This document shows, one piece after another, positions 51,382 through 60,792 of a stretch of 64,000 nucleotides of DNA. The notes beneath the pieces are model-generated. The model did not search any database. It saw nothing but the letters and a program-made list of their open reading frames with translations, and was not told where the DNA came from. The DNA lies in contig NZ_CP097484.1 in assembly GCF_023546765.1 (NCBI RefSeq), forward strand, positions 5,058,501 to 5,122,500, read 5' to 3'. How positions within the stretch are numbered: position 1 is the stretch's first letter; each line of letters begins with the position of its first letter. Both the position numbers and the translations under genes were made by a program. Source of the stretch: Methylobacterium tardum (GTDB lineage Bacteria; Pseudomonadota; Alphaproteobacteria; Rhizobiales; Beijerinckiaceae).

Positions 51382-51869
51382 CGCTCGGCCCGGGCCAGGC
51401 GCGCGACCAGGATCCCGAGCCCGATCGCCGCGCCGGTGAGCGCGAGCTTGCCCGCCAGCCCGGACCGGTTGTGGGCCAGCTCGGCCCGGGCGCCCATCTC
51501 GGCCGGGACGTTGGGCACGCGGCCCCGCGCGAGGTCGCCGACCACACCCTCGACGACGTTCACCCGGTCGGCCGCCATCAGCATCAGCCAGTGCGCCCAC
51601 TGGGACTCGCTGTAGCGGAACGCCTGCCGGCGGATGACGCCGCTCACGCCGCGCGGCGGCGTCGACGTGCCGACGACCGCCGGCCGGGCGTTGTACTCGA
51701 TCGAGGTGAGGACCTCGACGCGCGCCCGCTGCTGCGGCGGGCGCGTCCAGTTCATGCCCCGGCTGTCGTCGCGCGTGATGTCGCGCATTGGGTAGGTCGG
51801 ATCGTTCTGCGGATCCGCGTCGACGCCCCAGCCCGGGACCGTCGACGGATCGATCGGACGGTTTCTCAT
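51378..51869 (-). CDS. hypothetical protein with C-terminal membrane helix
   Basis: A 163-residue protein of unknown function. The N-terminal half is polar (MRNRPIDPSTVPGWGVDADP, PTYPMRDITRDDSRGMNW). A central segment (EYNARPAVVGTSTPPRGVSG) is followed by a C-terminal transmembrane helix (LAGKLALTGAAIGLGILVARLAR). It is probably tail-anchored in the inner membrane. GAGGAGAGGG just upstream of ATG 51869 is a strong ribosome-binding site. It follows the alcohol dehydrogenase gene by 10 bases and is likely co-transcribed with it. Confidence 0.65.
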   Translation of the reverse strand: MRNRPIDPSTVPGWGVDADPQNDPTYPMRDITRDDSRGMNWTRPPQQRARVEVLTSIEYNARPAVVGTSTPPRGVSGVIRRQAFRYSESQWAHWLMLMAADRVNVVEGVVGDLARGRVPNVPAEMGARAELAHNRSGLAGKLALTGAAIGLGILVARLARAER

Positions 51870-51879
51870 CGCCCTCTCC

Positions 51880-53034
51880 TCACGCGCGTGCCGTCGGGGG
51901 GACGAGGACCGGCTTGATGCAGTCATCGAGCTTGGCCGAGAAGAGGTGGTAGGCATCCGCGGCCTCCTCGAGGGGCACCTTGTGGGTGATCAGTTCCTTG
52001 GGGTTCAAGCGGCCCGCCTCGATATGGGCGATCAACTTCGGCAGCAGGCGCTTCACCGAGGCCTGGTTGGCCCGGATGGTGATGCCCTTGTTCAGGACAT
52101 TGCCGATCGGGATCAGGTTGCCGGTCGGCCCGTAGACCCCGACGATCGAGACGATCCCGCCCTTCTTGACCGAGTTGATCGCCCAGTGGAGCGCCACCGC
52201 CGAGCCGCCCTCGAGCTTCAGCTTGGTCCCCATCAGGGTGTGCAGGGCGCTCCCCGCGGCGTCGCCGCCGACCGCGTCGATGCAGACGTCGGCCCCGAGG
52301 GAATCGGTGGTCTTCTTCAGGAAAACCACCGGATCCCCGATCGAGCGGAAATTGTAGACCTCGGCGGGACAGTAGCGGCGCGCGAAGTCGAGCCGGTACT
52401 CGACATGGTCGATGACGATCACCCGGCCGGCCCCGAACAGCCACGCGCAGCGCGCCGCCATGATGCCGACCGGTCCGGCGCCGAAGACCACGACGGTGTC
52501 GCCGCGCTGGATCCCGCCCATCTCGGCCGCCTGATAGCCGGTCGGCACGACGTCGGTGAGGAGCACCGCGTCGTCGAGGTCCATCGTCTTGGGGATCTTG
52601 CACGGGCCGACATCGGCGTAGGGCACCCGGACGTACTCGGCCTGGCCGCCATCGTAGCCGCCGGCCGTGTGCGAGTAGCCGTAGATGCCGCCGACGGCGG
52701 TCGCCTGCGCGTTCGCCTCGTGGCAGTTGCCGAACAGCCCCTGCTTGCAGAAGTGGCAGCGGCCGCAGGCGATGTTGAACGGGACCAGCACGTGGTCGCC
52801 GACGGCGAGGTTGGTCACGCCCGAGCCGACTTCCTCAACAACGCCCGTGAATTCGTGGCCGAACGTCATGCCAACGCGGGTATCGGGCACCATTCCATGG
52901 TATAGGTGAAGATCAGATCCGCAAATGCAGGTCCGCGTAACCCGGATGACCGCATCCTCAACATGCTCGCACATGGGGACCGGCTTGCGATCGACGCGCA
53001 CGCGGTAGGGCCCACGGTAGTTCATCGCCAGCAT
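51880..53034 (-). CDS. zinc-dependent alcohol dehydrogenase (MDR family)
   Basis: A 384-residue medium-chain dehydrogenase. The catalytic zinc region reads RTCICGSDLHLYHG, with the GHEFTGVV histidine/glutamate. Structural-zinc cysteines follow (ACGRCHFCKQGLFGNC), and the cofactor motif is VVVFGAGPVGIMAARCAWLFGAGRVIVID. It resembles formaldehyde-dehydrogenase-like MDR enzymes, but the substrate cannot be fixed. ATG 53034 gives a full-length protein. It may form an operon with the small membrane protein downstream. Confidence 0.87.
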   Translation of the reverse strand: MLAMNYRGPYRVRVDRKPVPMCEHVEDAVIRVTRTCICGSDLHLYHGMVPDTRVGMTFGHEFTGVVEEVGSGVTNLAVGDHVLVPFNIACGRCHFCKQGLFGNCHEANAQATAVGGIYGYSHTAGGYDGGQAEYVRVPYADVGPCKIPKTMDLDDAVLLTDVVPTGYQAAEMGGIQRGDTVVVFGAGPVGIMAARCAWLFGAGRVIVIDHVEYRLDFARRYCPAEVYNFRSIGDPVVFLKKTTDSLGADVCIDAVGGDAAGSALHTLMGTKLKLEGGSAVALHWAINSVKKGGIVSIVGVYGPTGNLIPIGNVLNKGITIRANQASVKRLLPKLIAHIEAGRLNPKELITHKVPLEEAADAYHLFSAKLDDCIKPVLVPPTARA

Positions 53035-53210
53035 GCAGCGGCTCCATCATCCACGACCGGGGAACCTCGGCTGCGGGCCCAAGTTCCCGCGGCTTCGGCG
53101 GGACCAGCACGAGCCCTCCGCTGCGCGAAGACAGATCTGCGGCGGCGGATACGCCGCCGGAGCTTCGTGCCGCCGCCGGCGTGAAGTCCGAAGCATGGAT
53201 CGTCCCGGAG

Positions 53211-53786
53211 TCAGGGTGGAAGGGGCGTCCCGGATATGGCCCGCCGGGCCGGCCGGCTGACGAACCGGGAGCCGGCGAGGAGGAAGCGCCAGGGCGTCTC
53301 GGCGCCGCGCGTGATCCCGATGCGCCGGTCGCTCACCAATTCGGCCGCCCCCGTGCGGGGCTCGAAGCGGAACGGCGCCTGCCTGAGGGGCGCTCCGTCC
53401 ATCGCGCCGGTGATGCCGAGCGCCTGGGCGAGGCGGCCGGGGCCGGCGCAGAGCAGCCGTGGCTCCGCCGTGCCCCGGCGCGCCTGCATGGCGGCGAGCC
53501 CCTGGGTCGGCTCGATCGCCCGGATCAGCACCGCGCTGCCGGGCTCGCAGACGAGGTTCAGGCACCAGTGCATCCCGTAGGAGCGGTAGACGTAGACGTG
53601 GGCGGGCGGTCCGAACATGCTGGCATTGCGCCGCGTCGGACCATTGAAGCTGTGCGAGGCCGGGTCGGTGCGGTCGTAGGCCTCCGTCTCGACGATGATA
53701 CCGCCGGCCTCACCAACGAACAGCCCGGCACCGATCAGGTCGGGCGCCACCGCGGCGGCGCTCCGGGCGAAATACGTGTCCAGCAT
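53211..53786 (-). CDS. mpg: 3-methyladenine DNA glycosylase (AAG/MPG type)
   Basis: A 191-residue base-excision enzyme that removes alkylated purines. AAG-family landmarks are [21 protein letters not shown] (catalytic Glu in ETEAY), [37 protein letters not shown] and [16 protein letters not shown]. Length is normal for the bacterial form. GGAGAG lies just upstream of ATG 53786. A GGCGGCG-CGCCGCC hairpin lies between this gene and the alcohol dehydrogenase; no T-run follows it. Confidence 0.92.
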   Translation of the reverse strand: MLDTYFARSAAAVAPDLIGAGLFVGEAGGIIVETEAYDRTDPASHSFNGPTRRNASMFGPPAHVYVYRSYGMHWCLNLVCEPGSAVLIRAIEPTQGLAAMQARRGTAEPRLLCAGPGRLAQALGITGAMDGAPLRQAPFRFEPRTGAAELVSDRRIGITRGAETPWRFLLAGSRFVSRPARRAISGTPLPP

Positions 53787-54085
53787 CGGCTCTCCGGGTC
53801 GGGCTGCTCGATCCCGCAACCCGCGCATCCGCCCCGTCGTTCCGGGGCGCCGCAGGCGCGCCCGGAACCCGGAAATGCAGAGCGTGCAAGACCTTGGCGC
53901 GCCGGCGGCCCTGGATTGCCCGCCTCCGGCGTGCCCTTCCGGGTCCGGACCCCGCTGCGCGGCCCCGGGATGGGAAGGCGATGATCGAGACGGGAGGAAG
54001 CGGCCTCCCGATCCGGCAACCCGCACCGCGTCCCTCGGGTTGAACCCACCACACGGACACGATCGCGCGGGGGAGGCGTCGGGAC

Positions 54086-55342
54086 CTGAGCACTTCCGAG
54101 ACGGCGGATGTCGCCATCGTGGGCGCGGGCGCCGCGGGCCTCGCCGCGGCGCGCCGGCTGTCCGAGCGGCGGCCGGAATTGCGGATCCGCGTGCTCGAGG
54201 CGGCGGAGCGCACCGGCGGGCGGGCCCGCACGATCGTGCCCCCCGCGATCGGCGCGCCCCTCGACCTCGGCTGCGGCTGGCTGCACGGCGCCGAGAGCAA
54301 CCCCTGGCTGCCGATCGCCGAGGCGCTCGGCCTGCAGGTCGACCGCACCCCGGCCCCCTGGGATGTGCAGTACCGCGATCTCGGATTCCCCCCGGAGGAC
54401 CAGACGGCCTACGCGGCGGCCGCCGAGGCCTTCGCGGCGCGGCAGGCGGCAGCGGCGCGGGATCCGGTGGATCGCCCCCTCGCCGCCCTCCTCGAACCGG
54501 GCAATCCGTGGAACCCGCTCCTCGACGCGGTGAGCGGCTACGTGAGCGGTGCCGAACTCGCGGATCTCTCGCTTCACGATTCCGCCCGCTACCGCGTCCA
54601 CGGTTCGGACTGGCGCGTGGCGGAGGGCTACGGGCGCGCGGTGGCGGCGTACGGCGCCGGGCTGCCGGTGACGCTCGGCACGCCGGTGACCCGGATCGAT
54701 CATGGCGGGGCCGGCCCGGTCCGGCTGGAGACCCCGCGCGGCACGCTCCAGGCCGGCGCCGTCATCGTGACGGTCTCGACCAACGTCCTGGCGGAGGGCG
54801 GCCTCCGCTTCGCGCCGGCGCTGACCGACAAGATGGCGGCCGCGCAGGATCTGCCGCTCGGGCTCGCCAACAAGGTGTTCCTGCACCTCGCCACGCCCGA
54901 GGCGCTGCCGGCGGACGGGCACCTGATCGGCAACCCGCGCAGCGCACGCACGGGCGCCTACCACCTGCGCCCCTTCGGCCGGCCGGTGATCGAGGGGTAT
55001 TTCGGCGGCGCCCTCGCCCGGGACTTGGAGCGCGCCGGCGACGCGGCGGCCGCCTTCGCCCTCGGCGAGCTCGCGGGGCTGCTGGGCGCGGCATTCCGCC
55101 GGCGGGCGTCCTGCCTCACCGTGACGCGCTGGGGTCGGAACCCATCGGTGCGCGGCTCCTACGCGTATGCCCGGCCGGGCGCGGCCGGCCAGCGCGCGAC
55201 CCTGGCGGCGCCGGTGGAGGGCCGCCTGTTCTTCGCCGGCGAGGCCACCTCCCCCGATGCCTTCACCACCGTGCGCGGCGCCTACGAATCCGGGCTGCGG
55301 GCCGCCGACGAGGTCCTGTCGGCGCTCGACCCGGGCAGGTGA
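54086..55342 (+). CDS. FAD-dependent amine oxidase
   Basis: A flavin monoamine-oxidase-type protein of about 418 residues. The dinucleotide-binding fold begins [20 protein letters not shown], followed by [16 protein letters not shown], and ends with [33 protein letters not shown]. The Rossmann strand starts before the first in-frame GTG (54119), and an in-frame TGA is at 54041. The start must therefore lie between, and a CTG at 54086 with GGGAGG 9 bases upstream is the best candidate. An upstream sequence error hiding an ATG is also possible. Substrate unknown. Confidence 0.82.
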   Translation: MSTSETADVAIVGAGAAGLAAARRLSERRPELRIRVLEAAERTGGRARTIVPPAIGAPLDLGCGWLHGAESNPWLPIAEALGLQVDRTPAPWDVQYRDLGFPPEDQTAYAAAAEAFAARQAAAARDPVDRPLAALLEPGNPWNPLLDAVSGYVSGAELADLSLHDSARYRVHGSDWRVAEGYGRAVAAYGAGLPVTLGTPVTRIDHGGAGPVRLETPRGTLQAGAVIVTVSTNVLAEGGLRFAPALTDKMAAAQDLPLGLANKVFLHLATPEALPADGHLIGNPRSARTGAYHLRPFGRPVIEGYFGGALARDLERAGDAAAAFALGELAGLLGAAFRRRASCLTVTRWGRNPSVRGSYAYARPGAAGQRATLAAPVEGRLFFAGEATSPDAFTTVRGAYESGLRAADEVLSALDPGR

Positions 55343-55433
55343 CACGGGCGGCTGCCGGGCCCCGGGGGCGGGCCCAGAGAAGGGCCGAGGGACACCGCGC
55401 CGAACGGCGACGCCGCGCGGTGCGTTGACGGGC

Positions 55434-56471
55434 GTGAGCCACCTCGTCCAAGCCCGCCTCGTCAACGACCCGTTCTCGGATCCGGGCCTCTATCTCGATT
55501 TCCGCTACGCGCGCCGGGCCCTGCTGTTCGATCTCGGTGACGTCGCGGCGCTCTCGGCCCGGGAGCTGATGCGGGTGAGCGACGTCTTCGTCTCGCACGC
55601 CCACATGGATCATTTTGCCGGCTTCGATCGCCTGCTGCGGGTGTGCCTGCATCGTCCGCAGCCCCTGCGCCTCGTGGGGCCGGAGGGCTTCATCGCCCGG
55701 GTCGCCAACCGGCTGCACGCCTATACCTGGAACCTGCTCGGCTCCCACTCGCCGGACTTCCGCATCCAGGTCGAGGAGTTCGTCGACGGCCATCTCGCGC
55801 GCGGGGCGGCGTTCCGGTCCCGGGAGCAGTTCGCGACGCGCCCGATGCCGCCGTCGGAGTTCGGGCCCGGGCGGGTGCTCGCCGAGGAGGCGTTCCGGAT
55901 CGAGGCGGCGGAACTCGATCACGGCATCCCGTCGCTCGCCTTCGCGCTGACCGAGCCGGTGCGGGTGAATGTCTGGCAGGGGGCGCTGGAGCGGCTCGGC
56001 CTCGCGCCCGGCCCCTGGCTCGGGGCGGCGAAGCAAGCCGCCCGCCGGGGTCTGCCGCCCGAGACCCCCGTGCCGGTGGGCGAGGACCGGACCCTGCCCC
56101 TCGGCGACCTCGGCGCGGAGGTGTTCCGCATCGGGCCGGGCCAGAAGGTCGCCTACATCACCGACACGGCCGACACGCCGGAGAACGCCGCGCGGATCCT
56201 CACCCTGGCGGCGGGCGCGGACGAGCTGTTCATCGAGGCGGTGTTCCTGGAGGCGGACCGGGCAGCCGGGACGCGGACCCGGCACCTCACCGCCGCCCGC
56301 GCCGGGACGCTCGCCCGGGCGGCGGGGGCGCGGCGGGCGGTGCCGTTCCACCACTCGGCCCGCTACATCGACCGGCCCGACGCCCTCGCCGACGAGTTCC
56401 GGGCCGCCTTCGCGGGCGAGACCGGATCGGTGGCCGACATCGGCCGGCAAACAGGGCCCGGAGAGAAATAA
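55434..56471 (+). CDS. metallo-beta-lactamase-fold hydrolase (RNase Z-like)
   Basis: A protein of about 345 residues with an MBL fold. The metal motif VFVSHAHMDHFAGFDRLLR is followed by AELDHGIPSLAFAL, VAYITDTADTPENAARI, LFIEAVFLEAD and a late VPFHHSARY. The pattern is like RNase Z (tRNase) or a related phosphodiesterase. The start could be TTG 55425 or GTG 55434; neither has a clear ribosome-binding site. The gene lies 91 bases after the amine oxidase on the same strand. Confidence 0.8.
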   Translation: MSHLVQARLVNDPFSDPGLYLDFRYARRALLFDLGDVAALSARELMRVSDVFVSHAHMDHFAGFDRLLRVCLHRPQPLRLVGPEGFIARVANRLHAYTWNLLGSHSPDFRIQVEEFVDGHLARGAAFRSREQFATRPMPPSEFGPGRVLAEEAFRIEAAELDHGIPSLAFALTEPVRVNVWQGALERLGLAPGPWLGAAKQAARRGLPPETPVPVGEDRTLPLGDLGAEVFRIGPGQKVAYITDTADTPENAARILTLAAGADELFIEAVFLEADRAAGTRTRHLTAARAGTLARAAGARRAVPFHHSARYIDRPDALADEFRAAFAGETGSVADIGRQTGPGEK

Positions 56472-56523
56472 ATCGGACGCGCCGGAAGTCTTGCTGGTAC
56501 CAGGGTCGGCGAATTGCGGGCCC

Positions 56524-58281
56524 ATGGCCGATCCGATCGGATCTCCCAGCACGATGCGCACAGCCTCGATCGCGACGCGACAGCTCACCGAGGATCCCGC
56601 GAAGGCCCGGCGGGCCACGCCGGCCGCGCGGTCCCGGTCGCCCCTGACCCTGCGCCGCCTGCGACTGGCGAGCGGACTGATCCTGTTCGGCTACGTGCTC
56701 ACCCATCTGAGCAATCACGCGCTGGGCAACATCTCCCTCGACGCCATGGAGGACGGACTCAGCCTCGCCTCCGCGCTCTGGCTCAACCCGCTCGGGCTGA
56801 CGCTGCTCTACGGCGCGCTCCTGGTCCACCTGCTCCTCGGGCTCCAGGCGCTCTATGCCGCCCGCTTCTTCCGCTGGCGGCCCTCCGAGGCCCTGCAGCT
56901 CGTCTCCGGCCTGCTGATCCCGCCGCTGCTGATCAGCCACATCGTCGGGACCCGGATCTCCTTCGCCACCGAGGGGCTCGACAAGGGCTACGCGCAGGAA
57001 CTCTACGCCTTCTGGGTGGCGTCGCCGCCGCTCGGCCTGATGCAGGTCGCCGTCCTGGTCGTCGCCTGGATCCACGGCTGCACGGGGCTGTATTTCTGGC
57101 TCCGGCTTAAGCCCGCCTTCGCGCGTGCGGCGCCCTGGCTGCTGGCGCTGGCGGTTCTGGTGCCGGTCCTGGCGCTGCTGGGCTTCGCGCAGGGCGGCCG
57201 GATGATCCTGGCCCTGGCGCAGGACCCGGCCTGGCGCGCGGAGGCGCTCAAGCCCGTCCATGTCGGGCTGCCCGATCAGGTGGCGCGGCTCGCCGGCATC
57301 CGGGACCGGATGCTCCTGACCTACGCGGCCCTCCTGGGCGCGGTGATCGCGGCGCGGGGGGCGCGGACCTTCGCGGAGGTCAAGCGCGGGACGATCCGGC
57401 TCAGCTATCCCGACGGGCGGGTGGTCCGGGTGCCCCGCGGCACCAGCGTCCTGGAGGCGAGCCGGCGCAACCGGATTCCCCATGCCAGCGTCTGCGGCGG
57501 CCGCGGCCGGTGCTCGACCTGCCGGATCCGGGTGACGGACGGCAGCGACGGCGCGCCGGCGCCCGGCCGCACCGAGCGGGCGGTGCTGGAGCGCATCGCG
57601 GCCGGTCCGGGGGTGCGCCTCGCCTGCCAGTTCCGGCCGGAGACCGACATGGCGGTGGTGCCGCTGCTGCCGCCGCAGCCGCGGATGCGCCAGGCGGACC
57701 TGCTCGACCGGGCGCAGTCCGGCGAGGAGCGCTTCATCGTGGCGATGTTCGTCGACCTGCGCGGCTCGACCCGGCTCGCCGAGGAGCGCCTGCCCTACGA
57801 CACGGTGTTCATCATCAACCGCTTCCTCAGCGCGGTCGGCGATGCCGTGCGGGAGGCCGGCGGCTCGACCAACCAGTTCCTCGGCGACGGGCTCCTGGCC
57901 CTGTTCGGCCTGGAGACCGAGCCCGAGCAGGCGGCCCGGGACGCGCTGCGGGCGATCGACGGCATCGCCGACGCCGTCGAGACCCTGAACCGGCTGCTGG
58001 CGGAGGATCTGGAGCACATCCTGCGCTACGGCGTCGGCGTGCATGCCGGCCCCGCGATCGTCGGCGAGATGGGGGACGCGACCGACGCCCGCTTCACAGC
58101 GCTCGGCGACACCGTCAACGTCGCGTCCCGGCTGCAGGGCCTGACCAAGACCCTGGGCTGCGTGGCCGTGGTGTCGGAGGCGGTCTACCGGGCGGCGCGC
58201 GTCACGCCGGAGGCGATCCGCGACATCGCGGTGGACGGCCGGTCGGAGGCCGTCCGGGTCAGCACCCTGGGCTGCCTCTGA
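56524..58281 (+). CDS. membrane/2Fe-2S ferredoxin/class III cyclase fusion
   Basis: A 585-residue fusion. Residues about 40-280 form several transmembrane helices with paired histidines (LTHLSNHALG, LLVHLLLGLQ, LLISHIVG, VAWIHGCTG) that resemble the haem-binding b-type anchors of succinate dehydrogenase. A plant-type 2Fe-2S domain follows (ASVCGGRGRCSTCRIRV, later LACQFRP). The C-terminus is a class III adenylate/guanylate cyclase (VAMFVDLRGSTRLAEERL, NQFLGDGLLALFG, GDTVNVASRL). The usual adenine-selecting Lys before GDG is replaced. It should make a cyclic nucleotide under redox or electron-transport control; that control is inferred. Confidence 0.83.
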   Translation: MADPIGSPSTMRTASIATRQLTEDPAKARRATPAARSRSPLTLRRLRLASGLILFGYVLTHLSNHALGNISLDAMEDGLSLASALWLNPLGLTLLYGALLVHLLLGLQALYAARFFRWRPSEALQLVSGLLIPPLLISHIVGTRISFATEGLDKGYAQELYAFWVASPPLGLMQVAVLVVAWIHGCTGLYFWLRLKPAFARAAPWLLALAVLVPVLALLGFAQGGRMILALAQDPAWRAEALKPVHVGLPDQVARLAGIRDRMLLTYAALLGAVIAARGARTFAEVKRGTIRLSYPDGRVVRVPRGTSVLEASRRNRIPHASVCGGRGRCSTCRIRVTDGSDGAPAPGRTERAVLERIAAGPGVRLACQFRPETDMAVVPLLPPQPRMRQADLLDRAQSGEERFIVAMFVDLRGSTRLAEERLPYDTVFIINRFLSAVGDAVREAGGSTNQFLGDGLLALFGLETEPEQAARDALRAIDGIADAVETLNRLLAEDLEHILRYGVGVHAGPAIVGEMGDATDARFTALGDTVNVASRLQGLTKTLGCVAVVSEAVYRAARVTPEAIRDIAVDGRSEAVRVSTLGCL

Positions 58282-58387
58282 CGCCGTGTCCGGAAGGGCA
58301 CGACGTCTTTCCGGGGCGCCGCAGGCGAGCCCGGCCTGACGGGTTTGTCGGTCTGAGGCGCGGTCGCGTGAACGCGGATCCCGGGCC

Positions 58388-59613
58388 TCAAGCCCGCTGC
58401 CGCTCCGTCCCGAGACGCGGCGCCAGGGCCAGCATCAGCGGCACCACGGCGAGCGCTGTCCCCGCCGCCGCCACCGCCGCCCAGTGCGGGCCGGCCGCGT
58501 CGCCGAGCCTTCCGTAGAGCAGCGGCGCCGCCAGCGCGCTGCCGCCGAGGGTCCAGGTGTAGAACACCGCGAAGGCCCGCTCGACGCGCCCCCCGGCGCC
58601 AGCTCCGGCACCGTCCCATAGAGCACCGACGAGGTGCCGTTCAGCATCACGCCGAGCAGCGGCAGCAGGATCAACCCGGGGGCCAGCGGCAGGACGATCA
58701 CCGCCAGGATCGCCAGCGCCGTCCCGGTCTCGGTGAGGATCACGGTCCGGGTTACGCCGAGATGCGCCCCGAGGCGCCCGCAGACCGCCTTGCCTAGCGC
58801 GCCGCCGACGAAGACCAGCGACAGGGCGAGGCCCACCGTGGTCAGCGCCGCGCCCTTCTCCTGCAGCAGGAACGGCAGGTAGAGCAGGAAGGCCGGGCGC
58901 GCGGCGTTGTCGAGCATGCCAATGGCGACGAGGAGCCGGAAGCCGAGTCTGCTCCCCGCGCCGCCCGCGGAAGGGCCGGCCGGCCGCTCGGCCGCCGCAC
59001 GGCCTCCGCGTGACTGCGGCTCACGCGGCAGCAGGCGCCCGACCGCCAGCGCGACCACGAGCCCCGCCCCGGCGATCACCCAGAGCGCGTGCCGCCAGCC
59101 CGTCAGAGTCAGCAGGAGGCCGACCACGGGCGGGACCGCCGCCTTCCCGAGGTCGCCGGTGAAGTTGTAGGTGCCGAGCGGGCCTCGTGCCCCGGGACCG
59201 TAGGCCCGGGCGATCACCGCGGACGCCAGGGGATGCTGGGTGCTGCTGCCGGCGCCGCCGAGCAGGAGGCCGATCCCGAGCCCGACGAGCCCGCCCGAGG
59301 CGCCGGCGATCGCGTAGCCGGCCGCGCTGAGCACGGTGCCGAGCACCAGCACGGTGCGGGCGCCCCACGCCTGGGCGAGGCGGCTCGCCGGCATCTGCAG
59401 CGCTGCCAGCGCCCCGTTGTAGAGCGAGCGCAGGAACGCCAGGGCCACGTAGTCGAGGCCGAACTCCGCCTGCCAGACCGGCAGCAGCACGTAGATCAGG
59501 TCGGTGTAGCCGTCGTGCAGGGCGTGATTGACGCCGGTGGCCACCAGCGTGCGCCGGGCGTCCGGCAGGGAGACAGGTTCGGAAGACGCGGTCAGATCGG
59601 ACGCGACGGACAT
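58388..59613 (-). CDS. MFS transporter (frameshifted near C-terminus)
   Basis: A 12-helix major facilitator of about 408 residues resembling the fosmidomycin-resistance/sugar-efflux type: HALHDGYTDLIYVLLPVWQAEFGLDYVALAFLR, GGAGSSTQHPLASAVI and RPAFLLYLPFLLQEKG. After ELAPGG the frame is lost. One extra base in the C run at 58590-58595 (plus strand) gives GGRVERAFAVFYTWTLGGSALAAPLLYGRLGD and a stop at 58388. It is divergent from the LysR regulator, with 93 bases between the starts, and is likely its target. Substrate unknown. Confidence 0.82.
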
Positions 59614-59706
59614 CCAGCCATCCTTCGTGGTTCCGTCACAGGATGGCCGCCTGGTCCGTGGCTGACAAACGACTTATGCTGACACACGCGTGAGGAAACC
59701 TGACCC

Positions 59707-60594
59707 GTGCACCGACGCCTGCCGCCGCTCAACGCCGTGAAAGCCTTCGAGGCGGCCGCCCGGCACGGCAGCTTCACGCGCGCGGCCGACGAGCTGCGGG
59801 TCACCCACGGCGCGGTCAGCCGGCACGTGCAGATGCTGGAAGGCTGGCTCGGCCTGCCGCTGTTCGAGCGCCACAACCGGCGCGTGGTCCTCACCGAGGC
59901 GGGCAGCGCTTACGCCACCGAGATCGGCGCCGCCCTCGACCGGATTGCCCTCGCCACCGCCCGCCAAGCCGAGCGCGGCCGGCCGCGCCTGTTGCATGTG
60001 AACGCGCTCGCCACCTTCACCCTCCGCTGGCTGATCCCGCGCCTGTCCGGTTTCCAGAGGGCCAACCCGTCGATCGAGGTGCGGCTGACGACCTCGAACG
60101 TTCCCCTGGCGCAGCTCGCGGACCCGTTCGATGTCGCCATTCGCGGCGGTCCGGATCAGCGCCCGGGCCATCGCGCGGAGCCGTTCCTGTCCGAGCGGCG
60201 CATCCCGGTCTGCAGCCCCGCCCTGTTACGGCGGCTCCCGCTCGAACGGCCCGAGCAGCTCCGGCAGCACACGTTGCTGCACGCGGCAACGCTTCCGCGG
60301 GTCTGGCCGGACTGGCTGCGCGCGGCGGGCGTCCCGGACCTGGCGCCACAGGCCACGGTGACGCTGGAGCACTTCTACCTGACCCTTCAGGCCGCCCTCG
60401 ACGGGCTCGGGGTCGCCATGGGGCCCGAGCGGCTGATCGCCGACGACGTCGCGGCCGGCCGCCTGACCCTGCCCTTCGCGGGCCCGTCTCTGCCGGCACG
60501 GAGCTACTACACCTACGTCCCGGAGCCCCGGGCGGAGGATCCGGCGGTGCGGGCCTTCTGCGGCTGGCTCGCCGAGGCGGCCCGGCAACCGTGA
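59707..60594 (+). CDS. LysR-family transcriptional regulator (GcvA-like)
   Basis: A 295-residue LysR regulator. The winged helix-turn-helix is LPPLNAVKAFEAAARHGSFTRAADELRVTHGAVSRHVQMLEGWLGLPLFER; the substrate-binding domain follows (LLHVNALATFTLRWLIPRLSGFQ, FDVAIRGGP, LGVAMGPERLIADDV). This is the GcvA/AmpR-like subgroup. The start is GTG 59707. Divergent orientation to the MFS gene suggests it controls that exporter. The stop is followed 6 bases later by the second REP-like repeat. Confidence 0.9.
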   Translation: MHRRLPPLNAVKAFEAAARHGSFTRAADELRVTHGAVSRHVQMLEGWLGLPLFERHNRRVVLTEAGSAYATEIGAALDRIALATARQAERGRPRLLHVNALATFTLRWLIPRLSGFQRANPSIEVRLTTSNVPLAQLADPFDVAIRGGPDQRPGHRAEPFLSERRIPVCSPALLRRLPLERPEQLRQHTLLHAATLPRVWPDWLRAAGVPDLAPQATVTLEHFYLTLQAALDGLGVAMGPERLIADDVAAGRLTLPFAGPSLPARSYYTYVPEPRAEDPAVRAFCGWLAEAARQP

Positions 60595-60600
60595 GATCCC

Positions 60601-60688
60601 GTCCTTGCGAGCGCAGCGAAGCAACCCAGTGTCGCGCAACGTTGGGACTCGTGGCGCTGCTGGATTGCTTCGCTGCGCGCGCAAGGAC
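60601..60688. repeat. REP-like inverted repeat, copy 2
   Basis: Arms at 60601-60629 and 60660-60688 are near-identical to those at 7551-7640 and are inverted complements of each other with two mismatches. The loop differs. Here it sits between two tandem genes just after the LysR stop, so it may terminate or attenuate transcription into the helicase. Confidence 0.85.
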
Positions 60689-60792
60689 GGTTTCGGAGTG
60701 GCGTCCGGGCGCGGTTCCGCGCATGGATCGGATCCGGAACGCCCCCGACCGCGTCAGGGTTTGCGTGAGACGCTTCTGCCGAAGGTGACCGC

